64,000 nucleotides of DNA. Source: Aureimonas sp. AU12. Lineage in GTDB: Bacteria; Pseudomonadota; Alphaproteobacteria; Rhizobiales; Rhizobiaceae. Made by a program: the position numbers and the translations under genes. This document shows positions 27,200-38,432 of this stretch, piece after piece. Positions within the stretch are counted from its first letter, which is position 1, and every line of letters starts with the position of its first letter. The notes beneath the pieces are model-generated. The model saw nothing but the letters and a program-made list of their open reading frames with translations, searched no databases and was not told the origin of the DNA. The stretch covers positions 1 through 64,000 of the forward strand of contig NZ_BBWH01000011.1 in NCBI RefSeq assembly GCF_001463705.1. The letters are read 5' to 3'.

Positions 27200-28567
27200 A
27201 TGAAACCGATTCTGGCAGCCGCCACCTTGTGGGCCACTCTCCATGGCGCCAACGCGCTGGCCGCCGACGCGGCGCTCGAGGGCCGCGCCTTTCCCGCCAC
27301 GCTCGACGGGCAGGTGGTGCTTCCCGCCGACACACGCATCGCCGCGCCCGCGGATGCGCCCGACCACCTGAAGCAGGCCGGCAAGTTCACGACGCCCGAC
27401 CGCCGCCGTGCGAGCGAACTCGGCGCCGTTCCCGGCAAGGACGGCGTGCGCCCGACCGGCGCCGGCCTGCCGATCGACGGGCAGGCGGTGCAGGGCTTCT
27501 CGGGCATCAAGGCGATGCCGGACGGAACGTTCTGGAGCCTGTCGGACAACGGCTTCGGATCGAAGATCAACTCCAGCGACGCAAGCCTGATGCTGCATCG
27601 TCTCTCGATCGACTGGGCGGCCGGCACGCTGGCGCGCGACGAGACGGTGTTCCTCAGCGATCCCGCGAAGAAGGCGCCCTTCCCGATCGCGCTCGAGGGA
27701 ACCGAGACCCGCTACCTGACGGGCGCCGATTTCGACGTCGAATCGATCCAGCCGGTGGCGGACGGCTTCTGGGTCGGCGAGGAGTTCGGCCCCTATCTCC
27801 TCAAGTTCGACCGCGAGGGCCGGCTGCAGTCCGTCCATGAAACCCGCATGGGCGACGTCGCCGTGCGCTCGCCCGACCATCCGGCGGTCGTGATGCCCGC
27901 CAATCCGACCAAGCCCCTGCCCGACTTCAACCTGAAGCGCTCGGGCGGCTTCGAGGGCTTGGCGCTGTCGAACGACGGCGCGCATCTCTACGCCATGCTC
28001 GAAGGACCGCTCTATCGCGACGGCAAGACGGAGACGGCGGCGGACGGTCGCACGGCGCTGCGCATCGGCGAGTTCGACACCGTGAAAGGCGACTGGACGG
28101 GTCAGTCCTGGCTCTACCCGCTGGCCGAAGGCGGCGAAGCGATCGGCGACTTCAACATGCTGGACGCCACGACGGCACTCGTGATCGAGCGCGACAACGG
28201 CGCCGGCCGGGCCGACCAGGCCTGCAAGGGCGAGCCGGCGGCCGACTGCTTCGCCGTGCCGGCCAAGCTGAAGCGCATCTACAAGATCGAGATGAGCGAT
28301 GCCAATGTCGGACAGGCCGTGCGCAAGATCGGCTATATCGACCTGATGGGGATCGCCGACCCCAGGGGCGTTGCAAAACAGGGCGGGCGCGACGGGCGCT
28401 ACGACATGCCCTTCGTCACGATCGAGAATGTCGACCGGCTCGATGAGACGCATATCGTGGTCGCCAACGACAACAACTATCCGTTCTCGGCCGGCCGTGC
28501 GCTGGACAAGGCCGACGACAATGAGTTCGTCCGGCTCGAGGTCGGCGAGTTCCTCGCCTCGAAGTAG
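27200..28567 (+). CDS. Exported phytase-like / esterase-like beta-propeller protein
   Basis: 455 residues from ATG 27200, eight bases after GGAG. A signal peptide (MKPILAAATLWATLHGANALA) is followed by a Phytase-like domain (DUF of the esterase-like family). Motifs include GFSGIKAMPDGTFWSLSDNGFG and GFEGLALSNDG, the repeated propeller blades. Phosphatase or ester hydrolase activity is inferred from the family only. It is divergent from guaA and convergent with the nucleosidase gene. Confidence 0.82.
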   Translation: MKPILAAATLWATLHGANALAADAALEGRAFPATLDGQVVLPADTRIAAPADAPDHLKQAGKFTTPDRRRASELGAVPGKDGVRPTGAGLPIDGQAVQGFSGIKAMPDGTFWSLSDNGFGSKINSSDASLMLHRLSIDWAAGTLARDETVFLSDPAKKAPFPIALEGTETRYLTGADFDVESIQPVADGFWVGEEFGPYLLKFDREGRLQSVHETRMGDVAVRSPDHPAVVMPANPTKPLPDFNLKRSGGFEGLALSNDGAHLYAMLEGPLYRDGKTETAADGRTALRIGEFDTVKGDWTGQSWLYPLAEGGEAIGDFNMLDATTALVIERDNGAGRADQACKGEPAADCFAVPAKLKRIYKIEMSDANVGQAVRKIGYIDLMGIADPRGVAKQGGRDGRYDMPFVTIENVDRLDETHIVVANDNNYPFSAGRALDKADDNEFVRLEVGEFLASK

Positions 28568-28580
28568 ACGCCGATCGCGC

Positions 28581-29222
28581 TCACGATGCGCTGGCGGCGG
28601 CCAAAGCCGCCGCCAGCCGCTCGACCGCATCGGCAAGTCCCGCATCCACGACCGGCAGCAGATGCGCCCAGTCGTCGTAGTGACGAAGCTCGGCCGCGCC
28701 GTCGGAAATACCGCGCAGGCCGATGAGCGGAACCGCGAAGCGCTGCGCCACCCGCAGGATCGCGAAGGTCTCCATGTCCACCATCTCGGCGTCGATGGCG
28801 TCGTAGCCGGCGCCGGTGACGACAGCGGCGCCGGTCGAGAGCCGGGCGCTGGCCACGTCGGGAAGAAGCGTCGGCAGCGGCGTCTCGATGGGATGATCGA
28901 CCAGCGGCGTCACGCCCTTGGTGAAGCCGAGCGGCGAGGCGTCGATGTCGCGCCAGGAGACGGACGACGCCTGGTAGATGCGCCCCTGTTCCAGAACACG
29001 CGAGCCCGCCGAGCCCAGCGACACGACGAGATCGGGCAGCGTTTTCGCAGCCTGCAGGCAGGTCATCGCGACGCTCGCCTCCATCGCCGCCTCGATCGGG
29101 CCGATGCCGGTGAAGAGCGGACGGATCCGCGCCTGCAGGGCCGCGCCGTATTCGGCACGCGCGGCCATGACGAAGAGCACGCGCCGCCCGGCAACGCTCT
29201 CCAACGCAGGCGCGGCGCTCAT
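28581..29222 (-). CDS. 5'-methylthioadenosine/S-adenosylhomocysteine nucleosidase-like protein
   Basis: 213 residues with a nucleoside phosphorylase fold. VSLGSAGS is the loop near residue 70, EMVDMETFA contains the catalytic ME pair and RGISDGA the Asp that protonates purine N7. This fits the MTA/SAH nucleosidase family; substrate within it is uncertain. It starts in a 4-base overlap with tspO, so it belongs to the rsmB-tspO-nucleosidase unit. Confidence 0.85.
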   Translation of the reverse strand: MSAAPALESVAGRRVLFVMAARAEYGAALQARIRPLFTGIGPIEAAMEASVAMTCLQAAKTLPDLVVSLGSAGSRVLEQGRIYQASSVSWRDIDASPLGFTKGVTPLVDHPIETPLPTLLPDVASARLSTGAAVVTGAGYDAIDAEMVDMETFAILRVAQRFAVPLIGLRGISDGAAELRHYDDWAHLLPVVDAGLADAVERLAAALAAASAS

Positions 29223-29671
29223 CCGTTCAGCCACCCAATCGCACCGTTGAGGAGCGTGGCATAGGCCACCCAGACCGCATAGGGCACGAAGCACCAGAAG
29301 GCCGTGCGGTCGCGCGGCGCGGTGCGCACGAGGAAGGCGAGGATGGCCGCCAGCATCCCGACGATGACGACGAGGGCGGGCAGCGTCGCATGGGCGCTGA
29401 AGAAGAGCGGCGACCACAGGAAGTTCAGCGCCATCTGTACGGCCCAGGCCGTCAGCGCCTTGCGGTTGCCGGACTGCCAGACCGTCCACCCCGCGATGGC
29501 GATCAGGATGTAGAGCACGGTCCAGGCGGGCGCGAAGACCCAGTCCGGTGGATTGAACCACGGCTTTTCGAGATGGCGATACCAGTCGTCGGGAATGTTG
29601 CGGGAGCCGATGAGCAGCCCGCCGCCGAGCGAGATCGCAAGGAACGCCGCGAGCGCGGCCCAGCGCCTCAC
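29219..29671 (-). CDS. tspO: TspO/MBR family membrane protein
   Basis: 150 residues with five membrane helices. Family signatures are WFNPPDWVFAPAWTVLYILIAIAGW and ALNFLWSPLFF. TspO binds porphyrins and steroids and in Rhodobacter modulates photosynthesis or stress responses. A GTG start overlaps the rsmB stop by 4 bases (GTGA). No heme genes are nearby. Confidence 0.92.
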   Translation of the reverse strand: MRRWAALAAFLAISLGGGLLIGSRNIPDDWYRHLEKPWFNPPDWVFAPAWTVLYILIAIAGWTVWQSGNRKALTAWAVQMALNFLWSPLFFSAHATLPALVVIVGMLAAILAFLVRTAPRDRTAFWCFVPYAVWVAYATLLNGAIGWLNG

Positions 29672-30966
29672 GACACGCGCTCCAGCAGGGCGAAGAAGAA
29701 GCCGTCGGTGTTCGAGCGCGCCGGGGTCAAGGTCAGCGCCGCGCCTTCGCCGATGCGTTCCGTATGATAGGCGGCCGGGGCCTGCGGCAGGGCCTCGCGC
29801 CAGATCGCCTCGCCATCCGTCAGCCGCCATCCCGGCTGGGCCGCGAGGAAGGCCTCGACCCGCGCGGCATTCTCCTCCCGCAGCACCGAGCAGGTGACAT
29901 AGGCGAGCCGGCCGCCGACCCGGGCGAAGGGCGCGGCGGCGGCGAGCACCTTGTCCTGCTCCGCGGTGCGCTTGGCGAGCTGCGCTTCGCTGAGCCGCCA
30001 TTTCGCATCCGGCCGGCGTCGCCACGTGCCGGCGCCTGTGCAGGGTGCGTCGACGAGCACGAGATCCATCGAGCCCTCCAGCGGTGACAGGTCGTCGCGC
30101 GGGGCGTGGACCGTCACGGACGCGGCGCCGGCCCGTGCCAGCCGGTCCCAGATCGGCGCGAGGCGCTGGCGATCGGCGTCGAAGGCGTGGATCTCGGCCT
30201 CGTTGCCGGTGACGGCGGCGAGCGCCAGCGTCTTGCCGCCGGCGCCGGCGCAATAGTCGAGGATACGCTCGCCGGCCTTGGCACCGGACAACAGCGCGGC
30301 AATCTGCGAACCCTCGTCCTGGATCTCGAAGAGCCCGGTCTGGAAGCCGCGCTCGACCTGAACGTTGGGATGGCGGCCATCGCCGACGATCGGCGGAATG
30401 CGCAAGCCCCAAGGCGACAGCGGCGTCTCGCCGGCCGCGAACGGCGCGAGTTCTGCCAGCACCTCCTCACGCGTCGCCTTCAGAAGGTTGACGCGCATAT
30501 CGAGCGGCGGACGATCGGACAGCGCGCGGGCCTCGGTCACCCAATCCTCGCCGAGCGAGGCGGCGAGGCGCTCAGCCAGCCAGTCCGGCACGTCGGCCGC
30601 GGCGGCGCGATCCTCGATCCCGCTCGGTGCCATCCGGGTAAAGGCGATAAGCTGCTCGTCGGCCGGCACCGGCGGCGCGAAGCGATCGCCCTCGACGGCG
30701 GCGCGCATGGCGTCCGGCGCCATGCCGGCATCGAGCACCGCGCCGTAGACGAGCGAGGCGAAAGCGTCGTCGCCCATGCGCGCGGCGAGCGAGCGGCGGC
30801 GGCGCAGCACGTCGTAGACGAGGTTGCCGATGGCCGAGCGGTCGCCCGAACCGGCGAAGCGATGCGACAGGCCCCAGTCCTTCAGGGCATCGGCCACCGG
30901 GCGTCGCCGGGCGCTCATGTCGTCGAGAATTTCGACCGCCGCAGCGATCCGTCCGCCGAGGCGCAT
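29668..30966 (-). CDS. 16S rRNA (cytosine-C5)-methyltransferase, RsmB-like
   Basis: 432 residues. An N-terminal NusB-like domain (about 10-125) precedes the AdoMet-dependent C5-cytosine methyltransferase domain. The catalytic cysteines lie in DYCAGAGGKT and VDAPCTGAGTWRR. RsmB methylates C967; RsmF-type specificity is not excluded. It heads a transcript with tspO and the nucleosidase, coupled by a 4-base overlap. Confidence 0.92.
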   Translation of the reverse strand: MRLGGRIAAAVEILDDMSARRRPVADALKDWGLSHRFAGSGDRSAIGNLVYDVLRRRRSLAARMGDDAFASLVYGAVLDAGMAPDAMRAAVEGDRFAPPVPADEQLIAFTRMAPSGIEDRAAAADVPDWLAERLAASLGEDWVTEARALSDRPPLDMRVNLLKATREEVLAELAPFAAGETPLSPWGLRIPPIVGDGRHPNVQVERGFQTGLFEIQDEGSQIAALLSGAKAGERILDYCAGAGGKTLALAAVTGNEAEIHAFDADRQRLAPIWDRLARAGAASVTVHAPRDDLSPLEGSMDLVLVDAPCTGAGTWRRRPDAKWRLSEAQLAKRTAEQDKVLAAAAPFARVGGRLAYVTCSVLREENAARVEAFLAAQPGWRLTDGEAIWREALPQAPAAYHTERIGEGAALTLTPARSNTDGFFFALLERVS

Positions 30967-31057
30967 GATCCGTATCCGTTCTTCCAGAGGCTCTGCCGCT
31001 TGGTAATTCGCCGGACCGGCGCGGACAAGGGCTGCCTTCGGCCGGATGGACGACGCG

Positions 31058-31086
31058 AAAGGGCCGGCGTGTCGCCACGCCGGCCC
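31058..31086 (-). terminator. Rho-independent terminator after katA
   Basis: An 11-bp perfect stem (GGGCCGGCGTG 31061-31071, CACGCCGGCCC 31076-31086) with a 4-nt loop. Read on the minus strand a short T3 run follows. It lies between the katA stop and rsmB start. Confidence 0.65.
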
Positions 31087-31118
31087 TTCCAGGATCCAAA
31101 TCCGCTGGCGCCGATGCG

Positions 31119-32621
31119 TTACTCGGCGGCCTGCTGCGGGGTCTCGGGCGTCACCGAGATGGCGGGCTCGCGGCCCGTCATCGTCTCGCGCGCCTTGCGC
31201 ACGCCCGCACCGTAATCGGCATGGACCTTGTCGAAATGCGCCAGCTGACGATCGGCGATCTCGTCGGGAATACCCGACATCGCCGCGGCTATGTTGGCGA
31301 AGAGGCGCTTCTTCTCGCCCTCGTTGAAGAGGTTGAAGAGGTCGCGCACCTGACCGTAGTCGTCATTGCCGATGCGGTGGTTGTAGCGATCCGCATCGCC
31401 GTGGATCCGCAGCGGCGGCTCCTTGGCAGAGGGTTGCTCGACCGGTCCGTTGAAGGAGTTCGGCTCGTAATAGGCGTCCGGATTGCCGGTCTTGATGCCG
31501 CCGTAGACGTTCATCTGACCGTCGCGGTGGTAGTGATGCACCTCGTTCTTCGGACGGTTCACCGGAATGGTCTCGTAATGGGTGCCGAGACGATGGCGAT
31601 GCGCGTCCGCATAGGAGAACACACGGGCCTGCAGCATCTTGTCCGGCGAGTAGCCGATGCCGCGAACGATGTTCGACGGCGAGAACGCGACGTTCTCGAT
31701 CTCCGCGAAGTAGTTCTCGGGATTGCGGTTCAATTCGAGCACACCGACGTCGATCGGCGGATACTCGGAATGCGGCCAGACCTTCGTGAGGTCGAACGGG
31801 TTGTAGGAGGTCTTCTCCGCATCCGTCTCCGGCATGATCTGGACCTGCATGGTCCAGCGCGGGAAGCGGCCCTCGTCGATCGCGCCGTAGAGGGCTTCCT
31901 GGTAGCTCTCGCGGGTCTTGCCGATGACCTGATCGGCTTCCTCGTTCGTGTGGAACTTGTGGCCCTGCTGGGTCTTGAAGTGGAACTTCACCCAGAAGCG
32001 CTCGCCCGCATCGTTCCAGAGCGAGAACGTGTGCGAACCATAGCCGTTCATGTGCATGGGCGAAATCGGCAGGCCGCGATCCGACATCAGGATCGTCACC
32101 TGATGCAGCGATTCGGGGCTCAGCGACCAGAAGTCCCACATGGCGGTGGGCGAGCGCATGTTGGTCTTGGGGTGGCGCTTCTGCGTGTGGATGAAGTCCG
32201 GGAACTTGTAGGCATCGCGCACGAAGAATACGGGCGTGTTGTTGCCGACGAGATCCCAGTTGCCCTCGTCCGTGTAGAACTTGAGCGAGAAGCCGCGCAC
32301 GTCGCGCTCGGCGTCGGCCGCGCCGGACTCGCCGGCAACGGTCGAGAAGCGCGCGATCATCTGCGTCTCGGCGCCGGGCTGCAGAACCTTGGCGTTGGTG
32401 TACTTCGAGATGTCGCCGGTGATCTTCAGCGTACCGTGCGCGCCCCAGCCCTTGGCGTGGACGACGCGCTCCGGAATGCGCTCGCGGTTCTGGTGCGCCA
32501 GCTTCTCGATGAGCTGGTAATCCTGCAGCAGCAGCGGTCCGCGCTCGCCGGCGGTCCAGGAATTCTGGTTGTCCGGCACGGCGGCGCCGGCGCTGGTGGT
32601 CAGTGTCTTGCGATCGGTCAT
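31119..32621 (-). CDS. katA: Catalase (monofunctional heme catalase)
   Basis: 500 residues. Heme catalase fold with the distal His in [12 protein letters not shown], the catalytic Asn in [10 protein letters not shown] and the proximal tyrosine in [15 protein letters not shown]. The length is that of small-subunit clade 3 enzymes. It destroys hydrogen peroxide in the cytoplasm. The upstream codons to 32726 are open but unconserved; I use the ATG before TDRKTLTT. It is divergent from oxyR, with an OxyR-type palindrome between, so peroxide induction is likely. Confidence 0.97.
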   Translation of the reverse strand: MTDRKTLTTSAGAAVPDNQNSWTAGERGPLLLQDYQLIEKLAHQNRERIPERVVHAKGWGAHGTLKITGDISKYTNAKVLQPGAETQMIARFSTVAGESGAADAERDVRGFSLKFYTDEGNWDLVGNNTPVFFVRDAYKFPDFIHTQKRHPKTNMRSPTAMWDFWSLSPESLHQVTILMSDRGLPISPMHMNGYGSHTFSLWNDAGERFWVKFHFKTQQGHKFHTNEEADQVIGKTRESYQEALYGAIDEGRFPRWTMQVQIMPETDAEKTSYNPFDLTKVWPHSEYPPIDVGVLELNRNPENYFAEIENVAFSPSNIVRGIGYSPDKMLQARVFSYADAHRHRLGTHYETIPVNRPKNEVHHYHRDGQMNVYGGIKTGNPDAYYEPNSFNGPVEQPSAKEPPLRIHGDADRYNHRIGNDDYGQVRDLFNLFNEGEKKRLFANIAAAMSGIPDEIADRQLAHFDKVHADYGAGVRKARETMTGREPAISVTPETPQQAAE

Positions 32622-32733
32622 ATATCGGTCTCCTCGCGATCCGAGCCCGTGCATATGGCCCGATTCTGGAATTCTTCCAGAGAACCATGTCAGTCTTTCG
32701 GCAATAAGGGCAAATCGTATTTTCACCGGTCGC

Positions 32734-32752
32734 CGATAGGTTTATCCTATCG
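32734..32752. promoter_or_regulatory. Probable OxyR operator between katA and oxyR
   Basis: A 7-bp perfect inverted repeat CGATAGG-TTTAT-CCTATCG just before the oxyR start. It contains ATAG-N7-CTAT, and fits the OxyR element ATAGnTnnnAnCTAT with one mismatch. It should serve autoregulation of oxyR and could also serve katA. Confidence 0.78.
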
Positions 32753-32754
32753 TG

Positions 32755-33660
32755 ATGTTCACGCTGCGCCAGTTCCGCTATTTCGACGCCGTCGCCGGCA
32801 CGCTGCATTTCGGCGAGGCCGCGCGCCTGCTCAACATCAGCCAACCCGCGCTTTCAGCGCAGATCGCGGCGATGGAGGCGGTCTTCGGTGGGCCGCTTCT
32901 CGATCGACGCCCTTCCGGCGTCGTGCTGACGAGCGACGGCGCGCTGGTGCTGGCGCGGGTCCGGCGCATTCTCGGCGATGTGCGCGATCTCGAAGGACTC
33001 GGCGCGGCCGGCGACGATGTCCTGTCGGGGCGTATGCGGATCGGGCTGATCGCCACGGTCGCGCCCTATCTCCTGCCGCAGCTGCTGCAGACGCTGGCGC
33101 GCGACCACCCGCGTCTCGACTGCGAGATCCGCGAGAGCGTCACGGCATCGCTGACGCGCGATCTCGCGCAGGGCGCGCTGGATTGCGTGGTGATGGCCCT
33201 GCCGTTGGAAGAGCCGGGCCTTCAGGTGATCGAACTCTTCGAGGACCGGTTCCATCTAGCGATCCCCGAGGGCGAGGGCGAGCGGTTCCAGGGCTCGGTC
33301 AGCGTCGGGGCGCTGGCGAGCGAGCGGCTGATCCTTCTCGAGGAGGGCCACTGCCTGCGGGATCAGGCGCTGAAGGTCTGCCAGCTCGTCGAGACGAGCC
33401 ATCTCGCCAGCCTCGGCGCGACGAGCCTGACGACGATCCTGCGCATGGTGGCGGGCGGGCTCGGCGCGACGCTCATCCCCGAAATGGCGGTGGAGGCGGA
33501 GATCCGCAGCGGCGGCATCCGCATCCTGCCGTTCCAGCCGCCCTCCCCCTCGCGCACGCTGGCGCTGGCCTTCCGTCCCTCGACCGTGCGGCGCCGCGAC
33601 TTCGAGGCGCTGGCGGCCCTCATCAAGGGCCTGCCGCGCGGCGCATCCGGCTCGGCGTGA
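32755..33660 (+). CDS. oxyR: Hydrogen peroxide-sensing LysR regulator OxyR
   Basis: 301 residues from ATG 32755. LysR winged-helix DNA-binding domain (about 1-60) with QFRYFDAVAGTLHFGEAARLL. The effector domain keeps both redox cysteines, C200 in EEGHCLRDQ and C209 in ALKVC, nine residues apart as in E. coli C199 and C208, so disulfide switching is expected. Target in this window is katA. A GTG directly before the ATG is an alternative start. Confidence 0.93.
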   Translation: MFTLRQFRYFDAVAGTLHFGEAARLLNISQPALSAQIAAMEAVFGGPLLDRRPSGVVLTSDGALVLARVRRILGDVRDLEGLGAAGDDVLSGRMRIGLIATVAPYLLPQLLQTLARDHPRLDCEIRESVTASLTRDLAQGALDCVVMALPLEEPGLQVIELFEDRFHLAIPEGEGERFQGSVSVGALASERLILLEEGHCLRDQALKVCQLVETSHLASLGATSLTTILRMVAGGLGATLIPEMAVEAEIRSGGIRILPFQPPSPSRTLALAFRPSTVRRRDFEALAALIKGLPRGASGSA

Positions 33661-33685
33661 CCGGCCGAGCCGTGTCGGCGATGCG

Positions 33686-35296
<1,611 letters not shown>

Positions 35297-36322
35297 TCAG
35301 CTCTCGACGAGCGACTGGTAGGTCTCGGGCACGAAGCGGAAGGCATCGCCGTCGCGCTGCACGTAGCCCATGGCGGGGAACGGCAGGTGATAACCGACGA
35401 TCGGCACGCTCTCGTCGGCCAGCATGGTCGCGAAGCGCGCGCGCGTCTCTGCCGCCGCCACCTTGTCCTGGTCGAAGCGGACCTGCCATTGCGGGCGCTG
35501 GAACGACACGACGAACTGCGAGAACGTGTCGGCCATGAGGAAGAGACGCTTGCCGCCCGAGACGACCTCGAAGGCCAGCATGCCCGGCGTATGTCCGAAC
35601 GCGGCGCGCGCGGTGACGCCCGGCACCACCTCATCGCCATCGGCAAGCAGAGTCGTCTTGTCCTTGAACGGCACGACCTTGGCTTCCACCGCCTTCGCGT
35701 TGTCGGCGCGCGAGCCGGACTTCGCCTCCGCAGAGGTCCAGAACGCCATCTCCTCGGCGCCCACCCCGTATCGTGCATTCGGGAAGGCCGGTGCGTCGCC
35801 CTCCATCAGTCCGTTGATGTGGTCGCCGTGCAGATGCGTCAGCACCACGACGTCGACATCCTCGGGCGCATGGCCGGCGGCTGCCATGCGCTGGCGCAGG
35901 AGGCCCATGCCGTTGGCGCGGCCGGCTTCGCCCATGCCGGTATCGACGAGGAGAAGCTGGTCGCCGATCTCGATGAGCGTCGGGTGGAAGAAGTTGACGA
36001 ACCGATCTTTCGGCAGGCCGTTTTCCGCCATCAGCGCCCCAACGGCTTCCTGCGTCTGATCCTCGCCGAAGGTCGGGAACGGTCCCTCGCCCGGCCGGAT
36101 GCCGTCGAGGATCACCGTGACGGTGGCCTCGCCCAACTGGAACCGACGCCAGCCGGGTGCAAGCGGAAAGGTATCTGCGGCGCCGGCGGTTTCAGCATGC
36201 GTCATCGCTGCGGTTCCTTCCTGCGCGCTCGCACCACCGGCAACGGCCAGCGTTCCCGCGGACACGCCGCCTGCCGCCAGAAGCAGCGCATGGCGCCGGC
36301 TCACGTCGTTCGATGCGGTCAT
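35297..36322 (-). CDS. MBL-fold metallohydrolase with Tat signal
   Basis: 341 residues from MTASNDVSRRHALLL. A twin-arginine motif (SRRHALLLAAGG) and Ala-rich stretch suggest Tat export to the periplasm. The metallo-beta-lactamase fold has the metal site THLHGDHI (HxHxDH), then FGHTPG and MADTFSQ, as in lactonase and quorum-quenching-type enzymes. Substrate is unknown. It is divergent from the MFS exporter. Confidence 0.87.
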   Translation of the reverse strand: MTASNDVSRRHALLLAAGGVSAGTLAVAGGASAQEGTAAMTHAETAGAADTFPLAPGWRRFQLGEATVTVILDGIRPGEGPFPTFGEDQTQEAVGALMAENGLPKDRFVNFFHPTLIEIGDQLLLVDTGMGEAGRANGMGLLRQRMAAAGHAPEDVDVVVLTHLHGDHINGLMEGDAPAFPNARYGVGAEEMAFWTSAEAKSGSRADNAKAVEAKVVPFKDKTTLLADGDEVVPGVTARAAFGHTPGMLAFEVVSGGKRLFLMADTFSQFVVSFQRPQWQVRFDQDKVAAAETRARFATMLADESVPIVGYHLPFPAMGYVQRDGDAFRFVPETYQSLVES

Positions 36323-36556
36323 CGATCGGCTCCCGTTTGGCGCCACTCGAGCGCCCGATTCAGTAAAACGCTAAATGCGTCTTAGGGCCGGGAGGACAAG
36401 CGTGCTCTCCGAAAGTTCAGACAGGCCATTGCGGCGCATGGGAGATCGCACCCGGATCGTGGACACGAGCCGCATTTCGCCCATCTTACACGCTATCGAT
36501 CAGTCGACCCTAGCATTGCCCGCTGCAGAGCGCCGGCCCAGTCTGGACTTCCGTCC

Positions 36557-37945
36557 TTGAAACGCATCGTTCCGGTCGTTCTCGCCGTCGCCCTGTTCAT
36601 GGAGAACATCGACTCCACCGTCATTGCGACCTCGCTGGCGACGATCGCCGCCGATATCGGCACGAGCCCGATCGCCCTGAAGCTGGCGCTGACGAGCTAC
36701 TACGTCTCGCTTGCGGTGTTCATTCCCATTTCCGGGCGGATGGCCGACCGGTTCGGCGCCAAGCCGGTGTTCCAGTGCGCCATCGGCGTCTTCATGGCGG
36801 GCTCGCTCGCCTGCGGATTCGCCAACTCGCTGGAGGGTTTCGTCGCCGCGCGCTTCCTGCAAGGGGTCGGCGGGGCGATGATGACGCCGGTCGGGCGCAT
36901 GCTGCTCGTGCGCGCGGTGCCGAAATCCGATCTCGTCGGCGCGATGGCATGGTTCACCATCCCCGCGCTCGTCGGCCCGTTGATCGGCCCGCCGCTCGGT
37001 GGCGCCATCGCCACCTATGCCGACTGGCGCTGGATCTTCTACATCAACCTGCCGATCGGGGTCGCCGGCGTGCTGCTGGCGCAGCGCTTCCTGCCGCACA
37101 TCGCTGCCATCCCGTCCATCACCTTCGACTGGCCAGGCTTCGCGCTGTCGGGCCTCGCCTGCGCCGGCGTCGTGTTCGGGCTCTCCGTCGTCTCGCTGCC
37201 GGCCCTGCCGCCGGCCTTCGGTCTCGCGATGACGCTGGCCGGCCTCGCCATGGCGGCGCTCTACATGCGCCATGCACGCCGCACCGAGCGACCGGTGCTC
37301 GAGCTGCGCCTCCTGCGCATTCCCACCTTGCGCGCGGCGGTGATCGGCGGCGCGATCTTCCGGCTCGGCGCCGGCGCCGTGCCCTTCCTCTTCCCGTTGA
37401 TGCTGCAGCTCGGCTTCGGCTACACGCCGCTGCAGTCGGGCCTCGTCAGCGCCGTGTCGATCGGCGGCGCCATGATGATGAAGGCGCTGGTCAAGCCGAT
37501 CCTCAAGCGCTTCGGCTTTCGGGTGACGCTCGTCGGGGCAGCGCTTGTCGGCGGCGTCCTGATGGGCGCAATCGGCTTCTACCGGCCGGAGACGCCGGTC
37601 GCCGTTCTCGTCGTGCTGCTGCTCATCGGCGGCTTCTTCCGGTCGCTGTTCTTCACCGGCGTCAACACGCTGGCCTTCGCCGATGTCGCCAAGACGCAGA
37701 CCGGCGACGCCACCTCGATGCTCGCCGCCTTCCAGCAGATCGCCATCGCCGGCGGTGTCGCGATGGCCGGCGGCATCCTCGAAGTCGGCATCACGCAGAA
37801 CGGGACGGGACAGGCGTCGCTGGCGGATTTCTCGCTCGCCTTCTTCGTGGTCGGCTTCGTGACGATCCTTGCCGCGCTCTCCTTCTGGCGCCTGCCGGAC
37901 GAGGCCGGCGCCGAGGTCGCCGGGCGCCGCGCCCCGGCCGAGTGA
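36557..37945 (+). CDS. MFS drug transporter, DHA2-like
   Basis: 462 residues with about 14 predicted membrane helices. The motif DSTVIATSLATIAADI in helix 1 and the A-motif SGRMADRFGAKPVF after helix 2 are typical of DHA2/EmrB-type proton-driven exporters. The start is a TTG with no strong ribosome site; the next ATG would delete half of helix 1. Substrate is unknown. Confidence 0.85.
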   Translation: MKRIVPVVLAVALFMENIDSTVIATSLATIAADIGTSPIALKLALTSYYVSLAVFIPISGRMADRFGAKPVFQCAIGVFMAGSLACGFANSLEGFVAARFLQGVGGAMMTPVGRMLLVRAVPKSDLVGAMAWFTIPALVGPLIGPPLGGAIATYADWRWIFYINLPIGVAGVLLAQRFLPHIAAIPSITFDWPGFALSGLACAGVVFGLSVVSLPALPPAFGLAMTLAGLAMAALYMRHARRTERPVLELRLLRIPTLRAAVIGGAIFRLGAGAVPFLFPLMLQLGFGYTPLQSGLVSAVSIGGAMMMKALVKPILKRFGFRVTLVGAALVGGVLMGAIGFYRPETPVAVLVVLLLIGGFFRSLFFTGVNTLAFADVAKTQTGDATSMLAAFQQIAIAGGVAMAGGILEVGITQNGTGQASLADFSLAFFVVGFVTILAALSFWRLPDEAGAEVAGRRAPAE

Positions 37946-37958
37946 TGGAAGCCGGAGA

Positions 37959-38432
37959 TCAGTCCGGCACAAGGCGAAACCCGAGGCGCTGGTAAAGGGC
38001 GCGCGCCGCCAGATTCGTCGGCATCACCTTCAGGTCGACGGCGGAATGCCCACGCCGCGCGAGCGTGTCGGCCATATCGAGAATCAAGGCGCTCGCAAGG
38101 CCCCGACGGCGAGCCGGCACCGCAACGGCGACGTCCTTGATGAAGCCGCTCGTCCAGGCATGGCAGAGGCCGAGAAGCTCGTCCCGCTCGCTCCATGCCA
38201 GCCGAACGAGCGAAGCATCCCACTCCGTATCTTTGCGCACTTCGGCAAACCAGCCGTCAGGGGCACCCGCAACGCCGATCGGCCAGACGTCCACCAGCAG
38301 CCGCTCCACCGCTTCGGCATCGGCAGCCGAGAACGATTGCAGCCGGATCTCGGCCGGCCAGACCGGCTGCCGGCGCGGCGCACCGAGATCAAGCCGCAGG
38401 CGGAGCGGCGCCCCGCCGGCATCGAGCGTCAC
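37959..38432 (-). CDS. GNAT-family N-acetyltransferase
   Basis: 157 residues from a GTG that overlaps the rlmE stop (GTGA). The acetyl-CoA site is [15 protein letters not shown] (RRxGxA pattern, about 105-120), followed by [17 protein letters not shown], the GNAT C-terminal block. The acceptor is unknown. It ends the ppx-rlmE-GNAT unit. Confidence 0.85.
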   Translation of the reverse strand: MTLDAGGAPLRLRLDLGAPRRQPVWPAEIRLQSFSAADAEAVERLLVDVWPIGVAGAPDGWFAEVRKDTEWDASLVRLAWSERDELLGLCHAWTSGFIKDVAVAVPARRRGLASALILDMADTLARRGHSAVDLKVMPTNLAARALYQRLGFRLVPD

